A stretch of 64,000 bases of DNA from Chondrilla cf. caribensis (lineage: Eukaryota; Porifera; Demospongiae; Chondrillida; Chondrillidae), in the NCBI GenBank assembly GCA_964020155.1, contig OZ026564.1, positions 3,419,723-3,483,722 of the forward strand, read 5' to 3'. Position 1 is the stretch's first letter. Each line of letters opens with the position of its first letter. Shown here one piece after another: positions 33,249-44,377 of this stretch. A program made the position numbers and the translations under genes. The notes beneath the pieces were generated by a model, which saw nothing but the letters and a program-made list of their open reading frames with translations, searched no databases and was not told the DNA's origin.

Positions 33249-33321
<73 letters not shown>
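33249..33321. repeat. CA microsatellite
   Basis: About 36 CA dinucleotides without interruption, in the spacer between the inverted arms. Confidence 0.95.
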
Positions 33322-33327
<6 letters not shown>

Positions 33328-33760
33328 TTAGAGAGTCTGTAAAGGATGTTCTCATGCACTCTGTAAATGCAGTACTTAAGGTTTTGACATGCTGCTATTA
33401 TTATATTGTCTTTAAAAGTGTAGATACAAATTTGGCTATTTTGGAAATAACAATTCAGGCTTGAAAAAATGGGATCTGCATCAACATTACACAGGCTTCA
33501 AAATGAAATCTTTGAAATACTTTGAATGTTTACCAATGAATACCAGTGTGGTTGTCATGTTAAAAATAAAAGTATATAATGAAATTCATAGTATGGATAT
33601 TATTAATGATATTCATACAGATTTTAATAATATTCATTGGGAGGGATGTCTGTACATAAGGAGACGTGACCTCTGTGTGGTCAGTGAAATTTGGCGGAGA
33701 AGAAATACTTCCACAGACTTCGGTTTGAGAACAACTGTTAGAAACCACTACCACGTAGAC

Positions 33761-34792
33761 ATGGATGTAGTTGGGAACATCTCTGGGAATTTTACAATTG
33801 AACTTCCCTTTGCTAGTGTTCTTGGAGTACAGGAATACACTGCCATGGTGACTGTTCTACTTGTACTTCTTGTTCCTCCTCAACTGTTTCTCTCAGTCAT
33901 CACCATAGCAGGACTGTGTGCTGGGAAGGACTTTAAGAAGATAAAGGTTCAGCGTAACTTAATGATCGCCATCACAGCAATGGGCTTTATTTCAAGTATC
34001 ACTGTGGTGATGCTTGCCATTGCCGAGTATCTCTTCCTAAACCACCACAAGGAGGCTGGTGTAGTATTCTGTCACAGCTCATACCTATTTAGGCATATTG
34101 ACTATGCGCTGAGAGATATTTTTATGGTATTTTTTTCCTTCTCCATCTTCATTGTAATCAAACATGGACAGAGTAAACTCAGGGGCATCTACATTAACAT
34201 AGCATTGTTCATATCAATATTAATTGTTTTTATCCTCGGCATCATATATGTAGTCCCACCGGCAATTAATTTTTCCTTTCAATTGGATGGAGTGTTCTGC
34301 TTTCCACTGATATTCGATGGAGGACTTGCGGGTATCATTCTCACCCTGGTCTTCATCAACATCCCTGAGCGTATCTGTTCACTGGGAATTGCCATCGCTA
34401 TTATTGTGTTTGTGAAGAAGCACAGTACTGCACTGGCTGAAAACGAAAAACTCAAAAGGGCTATAGTCAAGTTTGTAGCAATGATAGTAGTTTTGAATGC
34501 AATAATTGTGGTTGGAATTATATTGCCATTTGTGATTTCATGGATAGCGGTAGTTGATGTGGCCACTTTTGTTGTGTTCTTGCACCTGCTTTTTTTCCTC
34601 CTACCAAGCACACAAGCCATAATCATCCCATTGATGATGATTGCCGTGTTTAAATCACTCCGTGTGGCCATCAAGGCAACATTCTTCCCATGGTGTTACA
34701 GAGATCATGATGTGATCATACATAGGAAAGAGAGGAAAATTACCCTCTCCAGCTCTGGAACCCCGGTGACAACATCAAACGGAGAAGCATGA
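33761..34792 (+). CDS. 7TM receptor, subfamily B, copy 2
   Basis: Single exon, 343 residues, beginning MDVVGNISGNFTIELPF. TM1 and loop 1 match subfamily A (with KDFKKIKVQRN); TM2 onward is subfamily B (AMGFISSITVVMLAIAEY, FRHIDYALRDIFMVFFSFSI, IKHGQSKLRG). Outer-loop cysteines are present (VVFCHSS, DGVFCFP). TM7 reads IIIPLMMIAVFKSLRVAIK; the tail ends NGEA. The frame is open to 33461 upstream, but that part overlaps a repeated non-coding segment shared in inverted form with 31360-31650, so the ATG at 33761 is chosen. Closest relative in the window is the gene at 42081. It is followed by a truncated copy of an unrelated - strand gene. Confidence 0.85.
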   Translation: MDVVGNISGNFTIELPFASVLGVQEYTAMVTVLLVLLVPPQLFLSVITIAGLCAGKDFKKIKVQRNLMIAITAMGFISSITVVMLAIAEYLFLNHHKEAGVVFCHSSYLFRHIDYALRDIFMVFFSFSIFIVIKHGQSKLRGIYINIALFISILIVFILGIIYVVPPAINFSFQLDGVFCFPLIFDGGLAGIILTLVFINIPERICSLGIAIAIIVFVKKHSTALAENEKLKRAIVKFVAMIVVLNAIIVVGIILPFVISWIAVVDVATFVVFLHLLFFLLPSTQAIIIPLMMIAVFKSLRVAIKATFFPWCYRDHDVIIHRKERKITLSSSGTPVTTSNGEA

Positions 34793-35479
34793 TTGTCATG
34801 GACCACTGCAGAAGTCATATTAATTGAAATGGTCAATATATTAGTTCCATTCCACCTATACATACATATCAAATTCAAGTATCCAATTGCTGCTTATATT
34901 CAACACGCTTACCATCATGTAGTAATTATAAATATACGCATATAATACACATATCATCATCAATTTTGTTATTAATTTATATTATAGTTGGGTTAAAGAA
35001 GTTCATATTGTAAGATGATCAACTACACATATTATAGAAAAATGAAATTAAGTTTACTTACTGTATTAATTCTATTTATTAATATCAATTCTATAATAAT
35101 TAAATGTGTGTTTGACTATAGACGCTCGTGGTGAATGTATACGTAGATACAAAAACTATACACTATAAAAATACTATTATGCTATTTTTGGCTGAATCAG
35201 TGGTAACTGTATAACACAGAACAGCTAGTGTATACATATCATGTAAACATAGTCCAGCTATACTTGTACACATGCAAGGAGTGATTCGTAGGATCACTAT
35301 AGATGGAATAATTTGCTTTATAGGGCAGAACCCATACATGTGTGTGAGAACACAAATCACAAATCGAAGCACATAACAAATAACAATGTATGAGGCAAAT
35401 CCAAAATCCAAAAGTGTATGCAGGTGCAATAATGGACACACGTCTGTAACATATGCAATTAATAGAAAATGATTCAGAT
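34793..35479. other. Intergenic 3' flank
   Basis: About 35160-35479 is paralogous to about 46360-46600, downstream of the - strand gene of unknown family. No separate gene. Confidence 0.5.
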
Positions 35480-36956
35480 TTCAAATCTCTTGTGTTTGGC
35501 TGGAGTTGCTTTTGTTATCTGACAAACACATTAAAAAGACAAACACATATATGTGTCTGAAAGGTTCATTTAGTAAACCTACCACTGTGTGTATTTATGA
35601 CCAATATACCTCCATTGTTGAACGCATAGTCAAACAGAACTGTCCACCTTTCTAGAAACTCTTCAGGTATGAATTGTAGAAAAGGTGCTTGGCAAGGAAC
35701 GACCCCTGAAAACATGACATGGATGATACACCACAAGTTACATGTGTCTGTTACCACTGGTGTAACATGCACACACTTATATACATGTTAACAATTCACA
35801 AGCTGTGATCAGAAACATTGGCTTGGAATACAGATGAGTATCGTCATTTATCGATAGGACGGGGAAAAATGGTCATCATTTCACAGCTAGCAATTGACCA
35901 CACAAAACACAACACAGGTCAAAGTGCAAACAACAGTAATCACACGAGAATGAACCAAGTACTGTGCAATTTTGGAGGAAAACACATCAAACACCTTCCA
36001 TTTTGTAATGCACATTCCCATTATAAAAGGTATCAGGCTTGGGTTCACAAATTTGCAAACCCACAAAGATCAAAGGGAGATAAAAGAGTGTTTAAACATA
36101 CAAAACACAAAACAAATAACAATAATCAATTTGTTCAATACACTTGCAGCTGTTGCAGCTGATACCTCTATGGGTTTGCAAATTTGTGGACCCAAGCTTG
36201 ATTCCTTTTATAATGGAAATTTGCATTACAAAATGGAAGGTGTTATTAGTATTCATGCACACAACTTATACCTTAAAGAGAGTACTTTCAAAATTGTCCT
36301 TCAGCACATTCACAACAACCCAGGCAGTCTATAAAGGTAGAAAAAAACACACAAAGTACAAGTCCCATCCATGAATACACTATATTAAGTTGTCAGGTGG
36401 TGAAAAGCAAAGCTGTACACTTACGTATGGGTACACAGATACAGATGAGTTGGACCAGCCCACACACTTGCATACACACACACATACATGCGCGCGTGTG
36501 TGCACGCAAAACTGTGATCAGACGAAATAGGACTAATGGTATTCGTCATTTTCACTTCAGACGGGGACATACATAGAGTCATCACATCACAGTCACCAAC
36601 ATATGTACAAGAAACACAGCACACAAACAGTCAAAACAAAGGATAGAAAGCTAGCTAACAGAATAAATCTGCTTTAAAAGCCAGCTAGGGATGATTTTTA
36701 CAGGATGAAAAACACACAACCAGTTGTATCACTGCACAAGACTATACCTGTTGTAGAGAATTAATCAGTTCTTGCAGCTGTTGATCTTTCTCATGTCCTA
36801 ATCACTACAAACAACAAACAAAGAATTGTCAAAAGCAAACAAGTGTTCAAAATAGTGGAACAACACCTGTGTTTGGACACGCACGTACACACACACACAC
36901 ACACAGGAGCATCAGACATCCAAGGAAGATATTGACCATCACCAACATACGAGATG
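35480..36956 (-). pseudogene. 5'-truncated duplicate of the unknown - strand gene
   Basis: Exon-like blocks match the gene at 46.6-48.8 kb in order: 36905-36956 (ISYVGDGQYLPWMSDA), 36748-36797 (HEKDQQLQELINSLQQ), 36425-36466 (CVGWSNSSVSVYPY), a block near 36270-36320 ending DNFESTLFK, 35610-35705 (QFIPEEFLERWTVLFDYAF) and a last block near 35515. The first exon of the full copy (GTRVALICDGRLPGS) is absent here, replaced by the repeat arm at 37270. The splice donor after the WMSDA block is shifted by two bases, breaking the phase with the next block. I read it as a decaying partial duplicate; a functional shorter gene cannot be excluded. Confidence 0.4.
35991..36245. mobile_element. Small foldback element
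   Basis: About 72-nt inverted arms (left 35991-36062 with 'ccattataaaaggtatcagg'; right 36171-36245) enclose about 108 bp. The paralogous position in the full-length gene copy (about 47465-47475) lacks it, so it inserted after the duplication. Target duplication not resolved. Confidence 0.65.
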
Positions 36957-37230
36957 CTTATGGTGGAAACTGCGAATATTGGACATCATCATCACGCGCT
37001 CTAACAAACAATCATTGCATACACTTAGGAAACTAAAGAGTATGCAATCTCAAATAACAGGATGTTCAAACAGTTCAAATCCAGGTATCAAGTATTTCGA
37101 AGCAGTTGGAGTAACTATATACTTCACATGTTATAGGCTTCAGGTGGAAATCTTCCGCAGCAAAGGAACACATCCTGAATGGGGATTGAGTAAATGTGTG
37201 TAGCATTGAAACAAGAATGCACAAATGTGC
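36957..37230. other. Duplicated non-coding or exon-like DNA
   Basis: Paralog of about 48182-48480. On the - strand a block near 37105-37140 could encode FHLKPITCE between splice-like sites, but no phase-consistent join was found. Confidence 0.3.

Positions 37231-37266
<36 letters not shown>
37231..37266. repeat. CA microsatellite
   Basis: About 17 CA dinucleotides at the junction between the truncated gene copy and the inverted repeat arm. Confidence 0.9.
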
Positions 37267-37268
<2 letters not shown>

Positions 37269-37269
37269 A

Positions 37270-37780
37270 TTTCATTATATGCTTGTATTTTTTAACATGC
37301 ATGACATTGGGCAAGTTAATACAACCACTGGTATTCATTGGTATAGCCATTCAAAGTATTTCAAAGATCGCATTTTGAAGCCTGTGTAATGTTGATGCAG
37401 ATCCCATTTTTTCAAGCCAAATTTGTATTTATACCTTTAAAGACAATAATATTATAATAATAGCAGCATGTTAAAACTTTAAGTACTGCATTTATAGAAT
37501 GCACGAACATCCTATACGGACTCTCTTGTGTGTTACATATATATACATGCTGACCATAAGGGCTGATTGCTAGCATTGTCATGAATGCCAAGCATGTGGG
37601 TGTTCATGCATGAGGTGAGTGTGGGAGGATGAATGCTAAAGCAAGGCAGCTATTCATGTTCTGGTCACCAAGAGGAATCTGTTGCGTTGTGTACTCAGTT
37701 GGTGAGGTGTCAGTTCGCATATATAGTGATCACGAAGATGAATTTCAACAGGTCTGTACAGTTATGATTGAGTCTTGGAG
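37270..37780 (-). repeat. Left arm of a large inverted repeat
   Basis: Reverse complement of about 41450-41960, with the arm ends around 'ccattcaaagtatttcaaag' and 'ggaggatgaatgctaaagca'. The arms enclose about 3.7 kb carrying microsatellites, a foldback and a minisatellite, and the right arm leads into the receptor at 42081. Confidence 0.65.
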
Positions 37781-38253
37781 CTGAGTCAATAGATCCAATA
37801 CGGCTTCCCTTATATACCCTGACATGTCTCTGTCTGTTAGGACGGGCTACATCCATGAGGAAACACATCGTGCAGGTTTCATGCACTTTTCTTATTTATA
37901 ACTGTTGGCACAAATACACACTGTATATTGAAAATGACACTATTTCCATGCATTACTATATTCCAAGTACACGTGATGGTCTCCATCAAGTAGGCTTTAA
38001 TTCCATCTTTCTCTTAATTTTATGTGTACACACATGAGTGTTGATGTTAGTGGTGTACCTCACACATGCAAACCAATGCTACCATACCCATGGGAGAGTG
38101 CTATTTTATCTTGTGCATTTGGTGTACAGTCTGTGCTATGTACATTAATCTCAGAACACGTGACCATGTATAGTCTCTGAGAATGGAATTAGCACTTCAT
38201 TTCTACTCAAATAATTAGCAACATGTGTACCCAGCTCCACCTCAACCGCACGC

Positions 38254-38258
38254 ACATG

Positions 38259-38309
<51 letters not shown>

Positions 38310-38364
38310 CACACACACACACACACTGCACACACACACACACTGCACACACACACACACACAC

Positions 38365-38423
<59 letters not shown>

Positions 38424-38438
38424 CACACACACACACAC
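38254..38438. repeat. Compound CA microsatellite
   Basis: CA tracts broken at intervals by 'ctgcac', giving a higher-order pattern over about 185 bp. Long open frames on both strands (poly Thr-His, Cys-Val) are artefacts. Confidence 0.95.
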
Positions 38439-39391
38439 GTTTTCTCATGCCATCATGATGATCTAGGGTCTCTGTACTTCTATTATATTCTACATCATAC
38501 TGGCTTGGGAGAGACTGGTTAGATGGTACAAGAAGACATTCCTCAGGAAAATGACTATGTAATTCGTACTGGCTAACTCCTCCTCAAGGAATGTACAGTC
38601 ATTGAACAAGCCATTTATTAGTACTTCCAGGCTGAACCTAGTAATATAGTGGAGGAGGAATTACATCTGAGATTGATGTATCCCTCATTATCTTTGTCAT
38701 TGTGTTGTTGTCATAACAGTTGTTCATTTTATGTATTTCACGTGTTGATGACAACATCTGCAGCAAATGTGGCAGTTTGAACGTGCTTTGAGCTGATGCA
38801 AGAGATATTAGGCAAAGTTGAATGGTGTATATATGTGCAGTACAAGCATAATATCCACTCTTCTTCATTGTTCTGTTTTAAAATTCAATGAATATACGAA
38901 TGTGGCTGCAGTGTGTAGTATATGAGTAAAATTAATGTAGCTCCAGTGTACAAGGCGCGCGTTATTGCACAATCATGTAATAAAATGGCGAAAATACCTA
39001 CATAATTCCTCCCTATACGATATTATGAAATTGTGTAAAATGTGTATCCGGTATTTAGAATCCATGCATGCAGAATATAGTGTATATATTAGTTTTAATT
39101 GGAATGAAGGTAGGAGTATGATAGATTTGTCCTAATTTACATTGTTATTAAATTCTGATGTATACGAAGTGTTGGCGTTCATTGAATGTGTATTATCATA
39201 AACACTTAATACATAGAACCTAATAACTCGAACTCACCACTACAGTTACCTGTGTCCATGCCTGATCGCAAACCGGGAGCTCAAAGGTAGTGGTTGGATG
39301 ATCATGGTTGTAGCAACTGCTCATGTTTTGAATAAATTTCCGTCTAGCTATCCGAATAACAACCTGTTTATGAACAAAGTAAGCTTGTTTT
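38439..39391. other. Intergenic, no gene seen
   Basis: No repeat or coding signal identified in about 950 bp. Confidence 0.4.
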
Positions 39392-39677
39392 GGGGAGTTA
39401 GTAAAACGCGGAATACGGAATACGGAATACGGAATACGGAACATGGAATACGGAATAAGGAAAGCGCGGATTACAGAGATAAAACAGGCTATTCGTTTTT
39501 CCTTTCACGTTAAGATACAAAATGAAGCACAAATTTTCTTTTCTCCCAGAAAAATAGGATTAAACGACGTTTGGAGAAGAAATCGATCGTAACGCCGTAC
39601 GGGAGTGAAGATGTTACTATAAATAGTAACGGTATAGACCAGCATGAATATCGTTAGGATGCCGTGAATATTGTTAG

Positions 39678-39734
<57 letters not shown>

Positions 39735-40086
39735 ATGAGAGCACGCCTCACAACGCAAAGCAGCTATGGAATACAATGCAACAGCTGCAAATTGCATGAC
39801 ATCACCAGAGTAATGTCCATAACGAGGGAAATCTATTTTTGGTATTCAAGAATAGCGCTATGATCAAATATTTCACCAGCAATCTGTGGCTATTAATCTT
39901 TTCACTGTCATCAAAAGAGAAAGGAAAGGAAGCTCTTTTTTCTGTCTTTGTAGCTATCAATGTCGATTCACCTTGATTTCTTTTGCAAAGGTCCATTTCT
40001 GCATCTAACCATGTGCTGGTGATGTCATGCAATTTGCAGCTGTTGCATTGTATTCCATAGCTGCTTTGCGTTGTGAGACGTGCTCT

Positions 40087-40152
<66 letters not shown>

Positions 40153-40423
40153 CTAACAATATTCACGTGGTATTCATCCTAACGATATTCATGCTGGTCT
40201 CTGCCGTTACTATTTATAGTAACATCTTCACTCCCGTACGGCGTTACGATCGATTTCTTCTCCAAACGTCGTTCAATTCTATTTTCTGGGAGAAAAGAAA
40301 ATTTGTGCTTCATTTTGGTATCCTAACGTGAAAGGAAAAACGAATAGCCTGTTTTATCTCTGTAATCCGCGCTTTCCTTATTCCGTATTCCGTATTCCGT
40401 ATTCCGCGTTTTACTAACTCCCC
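39392..40423. mobile_element. Large foldback element, ~1.03 kb
   Basis: Arms 39392-39808 and 40016-40423 are near-perfect complements (about 410 bp each) around a 207-bp loop. Each arm runs outside-in from 'ggggagttagtaaaacgcgg', through short tandem ggaatac units, to 'gatgttactataaatagtaa', a GT/CA tract (39680-39733; 40091-40149) and 'gctgcaaattgcatgacatc'. The 7-bp duplication ttgtttt flanks it (39385-39391, 40424-40430). No transposase frame; open frames in the arms mirror each other. Confidence 0.8.
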
Positions 40424-40657
40424 TTGTTTTGTGTCTGTAACAATAGCCCAAATTCGGGTTTTTGTTAACTCCCCAAATTTGGGTTTTTATGCATACCAAA
40501 GAGTTGTGTGTTTACTGTTAAGTTTAAAAACAGTTTACATAAAATTACAGTGAAACAGTAAATATAGTTGAGGACTGTTAAAACAGGATTTAACAACATA
40601 TTTCGGAACATGTTTTATATAAACAACAGCCTTGCACAGTTTCAGTTTCAAGGCTGT
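40424..40657. other. Short spacer
   Basis: Contains two 'aattcgggttttt'-like repeats near 40450-40486. No gene seen. Confidence 0.4.
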
Positions 40658-41270
40658 TAGTATTGTGTGTACAGGTACCTCAGGTTGGTGATAATGTGTG
40701 TACATGTACCTCAGGTTGGTGATATTGTGTGTACATGTACCTCAGGTTGGTAGTATTGTGTGTACATGTACCTCAGGTTGGTAGTATTGTGTGTACATGT
40801 ACCTCAGGTGAGTAGTATTGTGTGTACATGTACCTCAGGTTGGTAGTATTGTGTGTACATGTACCTCAGGTTGGTAGTATTGTGTGTACACGTACCTCAG
40901 GTGAGTAGTATTGTGTGTACATGTACCTCAGGTTGGTAGTATTGTGTGTACATGTACCTCAGGTTGGTAGTATTGTGTGTACACGTACCTCAGGTGAGTA
41001 GTATTGTGTGTACATGTACCTCAGGTTGGTAGTATTGTGTGTACACGTACCTCAGGTTGGTAGTATTGTGTGTACATGTACCTCAGGTTGGTAGTGTATA
41101 GTGTGTACATGTACCTCAGGTTGGTGATAGTGTGTGTACATGTACCTCAGGTTGGTGATATTGTGTGTACATGTACCTCAGGTTGGTGATATTGTGTGTA
41201 CATGTACCTCAGGTTGGTGATATTGTGTGTACATGTACCTCAGGTTGGTAGTATTGTGCGTACATGTATT
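40658..41270. repeat. 31-bp minisatellite
   Basis: About twenty copies of a 31-bp unit (gtgtgtacatgtacctcagg then ttggtagtatt). Variants are gtgatatt/gtagtatt and ttgg/tgag, arranged in a partly periodic pattern. The unit holds the palindrome gtacatgtac. Not coding. Confidence 0.9.
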
Positions 41271-42080
41271 AGCCTGTTCAATGTTATCAAAGTTTTTATT
41301 ATTCGTATAAAACAGAATTTATGATCACTAGTTTGTTGAAGTATATCCACTTACTAAGAATATTGTATGTGCGTACATCTACTACATAAAGGATGATTGT
41401 GAGATCATATGATTTTTAGTATGGAAATATAATAAATGCATACCAAAGTAGTCTCGTTCCCGTCTGTACCGAACTCACACCTCACCAACTGAGCACACAA
41501 CACAACAGACTCCCCTGGGTGACCAGGACATGAATAGTTGCCTTGCTTTAGCATTCATCCTCCCACACTCACCTCCTCCATGGACACCCACATGCTTGGC
41601 ATTCATGACAATGCTAGCAATCAGCCCTTATGGTCAGCGTGTATATATGTAACACATAAGAGAGTCCGTATAGGATGTTCTCGTGCACTCTGTAAATCCA
41701 GAACTTAAGGTTTTGACATGCTGCTATTATTAAAGGTGTAGATACAAATTTGGCTATTTTGGAAATAACAATTCAGGCTTGAAAAAATGGGATCTGCATC
41801 AACATTACACAGGCTTCAAAATGTGATCTTTGAAATACTTTGAATGGTTACCAATGAATACCAGTGTGGTTGTCATGTTAAAAAATAAAAGACGATAATA
41901 ATGAAATTCATACTGTAGGGATATTATTAATGATATTCATACAGATTTTAGTAATATTCATTGGGAGGGATGTCTGTACGTGACCTACTGTGTGGTCGGC
42001 AGAATCTTGGCAGAGAAGAAATACTTCCACAGACATCGATCAGTTTGAGAACGACTTTTAGAAACCACTACCACGTAGAC
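41271..42080. other. Right inverted-repeat arm and receptor 5' flank
   Basis: About 41450-41960 is the right arm of the large inverted repeat, also close to 33340-33655. The open frame starting at 41961 adds 40 residues ahead of the receptor ATG without paralog support. Confidence 0.55.
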
Positions 42081-43106
42081 ATGGATGAAGTTGGGAACAT
42101 CTCTGGGAATGTTACAATTGCATTTCCCTTTGCTAGTGTTTTTGGAGTACAGGAATACACTGCCATGGTGACCGTTCTACTTGTACTTCTTGTTTCTCCT
42201 CAACTGTTCCTCTCAATCATCACCATAGCTGGGCTGTGTGCTGGGAAGGACTTTAAGAAGATAAAGGTTCAGCGTAACTTAATGATCGCCATCACAGCAA
42301 TGGGCTTTATTTCAAGTATCACTGTGGTGATGCTTGCCATTGCCGAGTATCTCTTCCTAAACCACCACAAGGAGGCTGGTGTAGTATTCTGTCACGGCTC
42401 ATACCTATTCAGGCATATTGACTACGGCCTGAGAGATATTTTTATGGTATTTTTTTCCTTCTCCGTCTTCATTGTAATCAAACATGGACAGAGTAAACTC
42501 AGGAGCATCTACATTAACATAGCATTGTTCATATTGATATCAATTGTTCTTTTCCTCGGTATCATATATGTAGTTCCATGGGCAATTAGTTTTTCCTTTC
42601 CATTGGATGGAGTGTTCTGCTTTCCACTGATATCCAAAGGAGGACTTGCGGGTGCCATCCTCACCCTGGTCCTCATCAACATCCCCGAGCGTATCTGTTC
42701 ACTGGGAATTGTCTTCGCTATTATTGTGTTTGTGAAGAAGCACAGTACTGCACTGGCTGAAAACGAAAAACTCAAAAGGGCTATAGTCAAGTTTGTAGCT
42801 ATGATAGTAATTTTGAATGCAATAATTGTAGTTGGAATTATCTTGCCAATTGTGATTTCATGGATAGCGGCAGTTGATGTGGCCACTTCTGTTGTGTTCT
42901 TGCACCTGCTTTTTTTCCTCCTACCAAGCACACCAGCCATAGCCATCCCATTGATGATGATTGCTGTGTTTAAATCACTCCGTGTGGCCATCAAGACAAC
43001 ATTTTTCACATGGTGTTATGGCAATTGCAATGCAATTATGAAAAGGAAGAAAATTACCCTCTCCAGCTCTGGAGCCCTGGGGATAGCATTGACCCGGGAG
43101 GCATGA
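42081..43106 (+). CDS. 7TM receptor, subfamily B, copy 3
   Basis: Single exon, 341 residues, beginning MDEVGNISGNVTIAFPF. Most similar to the gene at 33761: KDFKKIKVQRNLMIAITAMG, FRHIDYGLRDIFMVFFSFSV, DGVFCFPLISKGG. TM1 has a Ser for Pro change (LLVSPQLFLSI) and the pre-TM1 segment reads VFGVQEYTAM. TM7 reads AIAIPLMMIAVFKSLRVAIK; the C-tail is basic (MKRKKITLSSSG) and ends LTREA. It is the last receptor of the array; the genes that follow are unrelated. Upstream and downstream flanks are paralogous to those of 33761, indicating duplication of a larger block. Confidence 0.85.
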   Translation: MDEVGNISGNVTIAFPFASVFGVQEYTAMVTVLLVLLVSPQLFLSIITIAGLCAGKDFKKIKVQRNLMIAITAMGFISSITVVMLAIAEYLFLNHHKEAGVVFCHGSYLFRHIDYGLRDIFMVFFSFSVFIVIKHGQSKLRSIYINIALFILISIVLFLGIIYVVPWAISFSFPLDGVFCFPLISKGGLAGAILTLVLINIPERICSLGIVFAIIVFVKKHSTALAENEKLKRAIVKFVAMIVILNAIIVVGIILPIVISWIAAVDVATSVVFLHLLFFLLPSTPAIAIPLMMIAVFKSLRVAIKTTFFTWCYGNCNAIMKRKKITLSSSGALGIALTREA

Positions 43107-43506
43107 CTGTCATGGATCACTGCAGAATTCAGTGTGCATTTTGATCAAAAATGTCAATAAATTAATTTCATTAATAATTTACATAGATATCAAATTCAAG
43201 TATTATCCAATTTCTACTTGTATTTAACACACTTACCCTATATATTATATTAATTTTGTTCATTGTATATACACACATAATAGTGTTGTTACCATGCGTA
43301 TGTTGAAAGGGATTAATTTTATAAATATTGCTGTCAGTGTTTAACTCAAAGAATACATTGTAATATGACTAACTGTATGTAAAAATGAAATTAAACTCAG
43401 GTTTACTAATTTTTTTACTGAATGGTATTAATTCTATAATAATCATGTTTCACCATAGACACTCTAGGAGAGAATTCTGTGAAAGTTCCTGGACCAGGCA
43501 TATATA
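43107..43506. other. Receptor 3' flank
   Basis: AT-rich; its end (43435-43506) is paralogous to 30570-30650. No gene seen. Confidence 0.5.
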
Positions 43507-44093
43507 TTGTCTGGCGTAGCCAACCCTTGATCCACCATTTTATTTGTTGGGGCGAAAAGGGTCTGGCACATAACTATGCAGTTAGAGTGAAATGTCCAAG
43601 AATTTGCCAGACACCATGAATAACATAAAATGCCTATGAATATAATTACCTGATAATGAATGTCATAATAATCACTTGACCAAGAACCTTGCGATGTCAT
43701 GCAAGTACGTACGAACAGAATGACCGATGACTGTTTTCAACGCCGGCTGAAACATCGAAAGCATACGGCAAAGTAGCAGTGATGTATTTGTTTTCAAATC
43801 CTGTCCGCAAAAGACAGAAAATGTTCTTATGCCCGATAATTCTCATTATAGAAGCTTAGTGTTTCTCCTTAGGTGACTCGTGACCGGTGTTGAGTTTCCT
43901 AAAAGCCTCTAGAACGACCTGTGAACACTTTTGCGACCGACAGCAATATCGTTGTTAATAATATGCAAATTTTATGCACGAAAGTCGACTTCGCCTATTT
44001 TGCACAAAATGAGTAATATACAAATTACCCCAGACCCTTTCTCCGCCCCAACATAATAAAATGGCAGATCAAGGGTTGGCTACGCCAGACTAT
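43507..44093. mobile_element. Foldback-type DNA element, 587 bp
   Basis: Long inverted termini of about 60 bp (gtctggcgtagccaaccctt onward on the left, complement on the right, both continuing into 'gttggggcg' and 'agggtctgg'). An 8-bp repeat catatata on both sides (43499-43506, 44094-44101) is the probable target duplication, though it is low-complexity. The paralogous stretch at 30640-30670 has no insert. No transposase frame. Confidence 0.7.
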
Positions 44094-44377
44094 CATATAT
44101 AGTAACTCTGGGAAATGTAGCCGTTCTATTATCTATTACCCACTTCTGAACAAAGTCGCTAGAGACTTATGCTAACTCTCTGTATATATACTCATGCATT
44201 CAGAATGCTTCCTCTCGCAAGCAATTGCATCATCCCATACATACAGGTGAAAGGTTAAACAAACTACTGTTGCTTATCACATGCCAATCCTGCTGAATCA
44301 TGCATGAGTGATGTCAGGGGAATTCCACGGGCAAGCTCAGTGTACTGTACTAGTACTTGTGGAGTGAATTTGTGCGA

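Noticed and set aside
33461..33760. 100-residue N-terminal extension of the receptor at 33761
   Set aside because: The DNA is a repeat arm also found inverted at 31360-31650 and 37270, and other receptors start at the internal ATG.
38151..38522. Overlapping Thr-His and Cys-Val repeat open frames
   Set aside because: Direct translation of CA/GT microsatellites.
43464..43700. 78-codon - strand open frame
   Set aside because: Spans the end of a foldback element; no protein-like features and no paralog at 30.6 kb.
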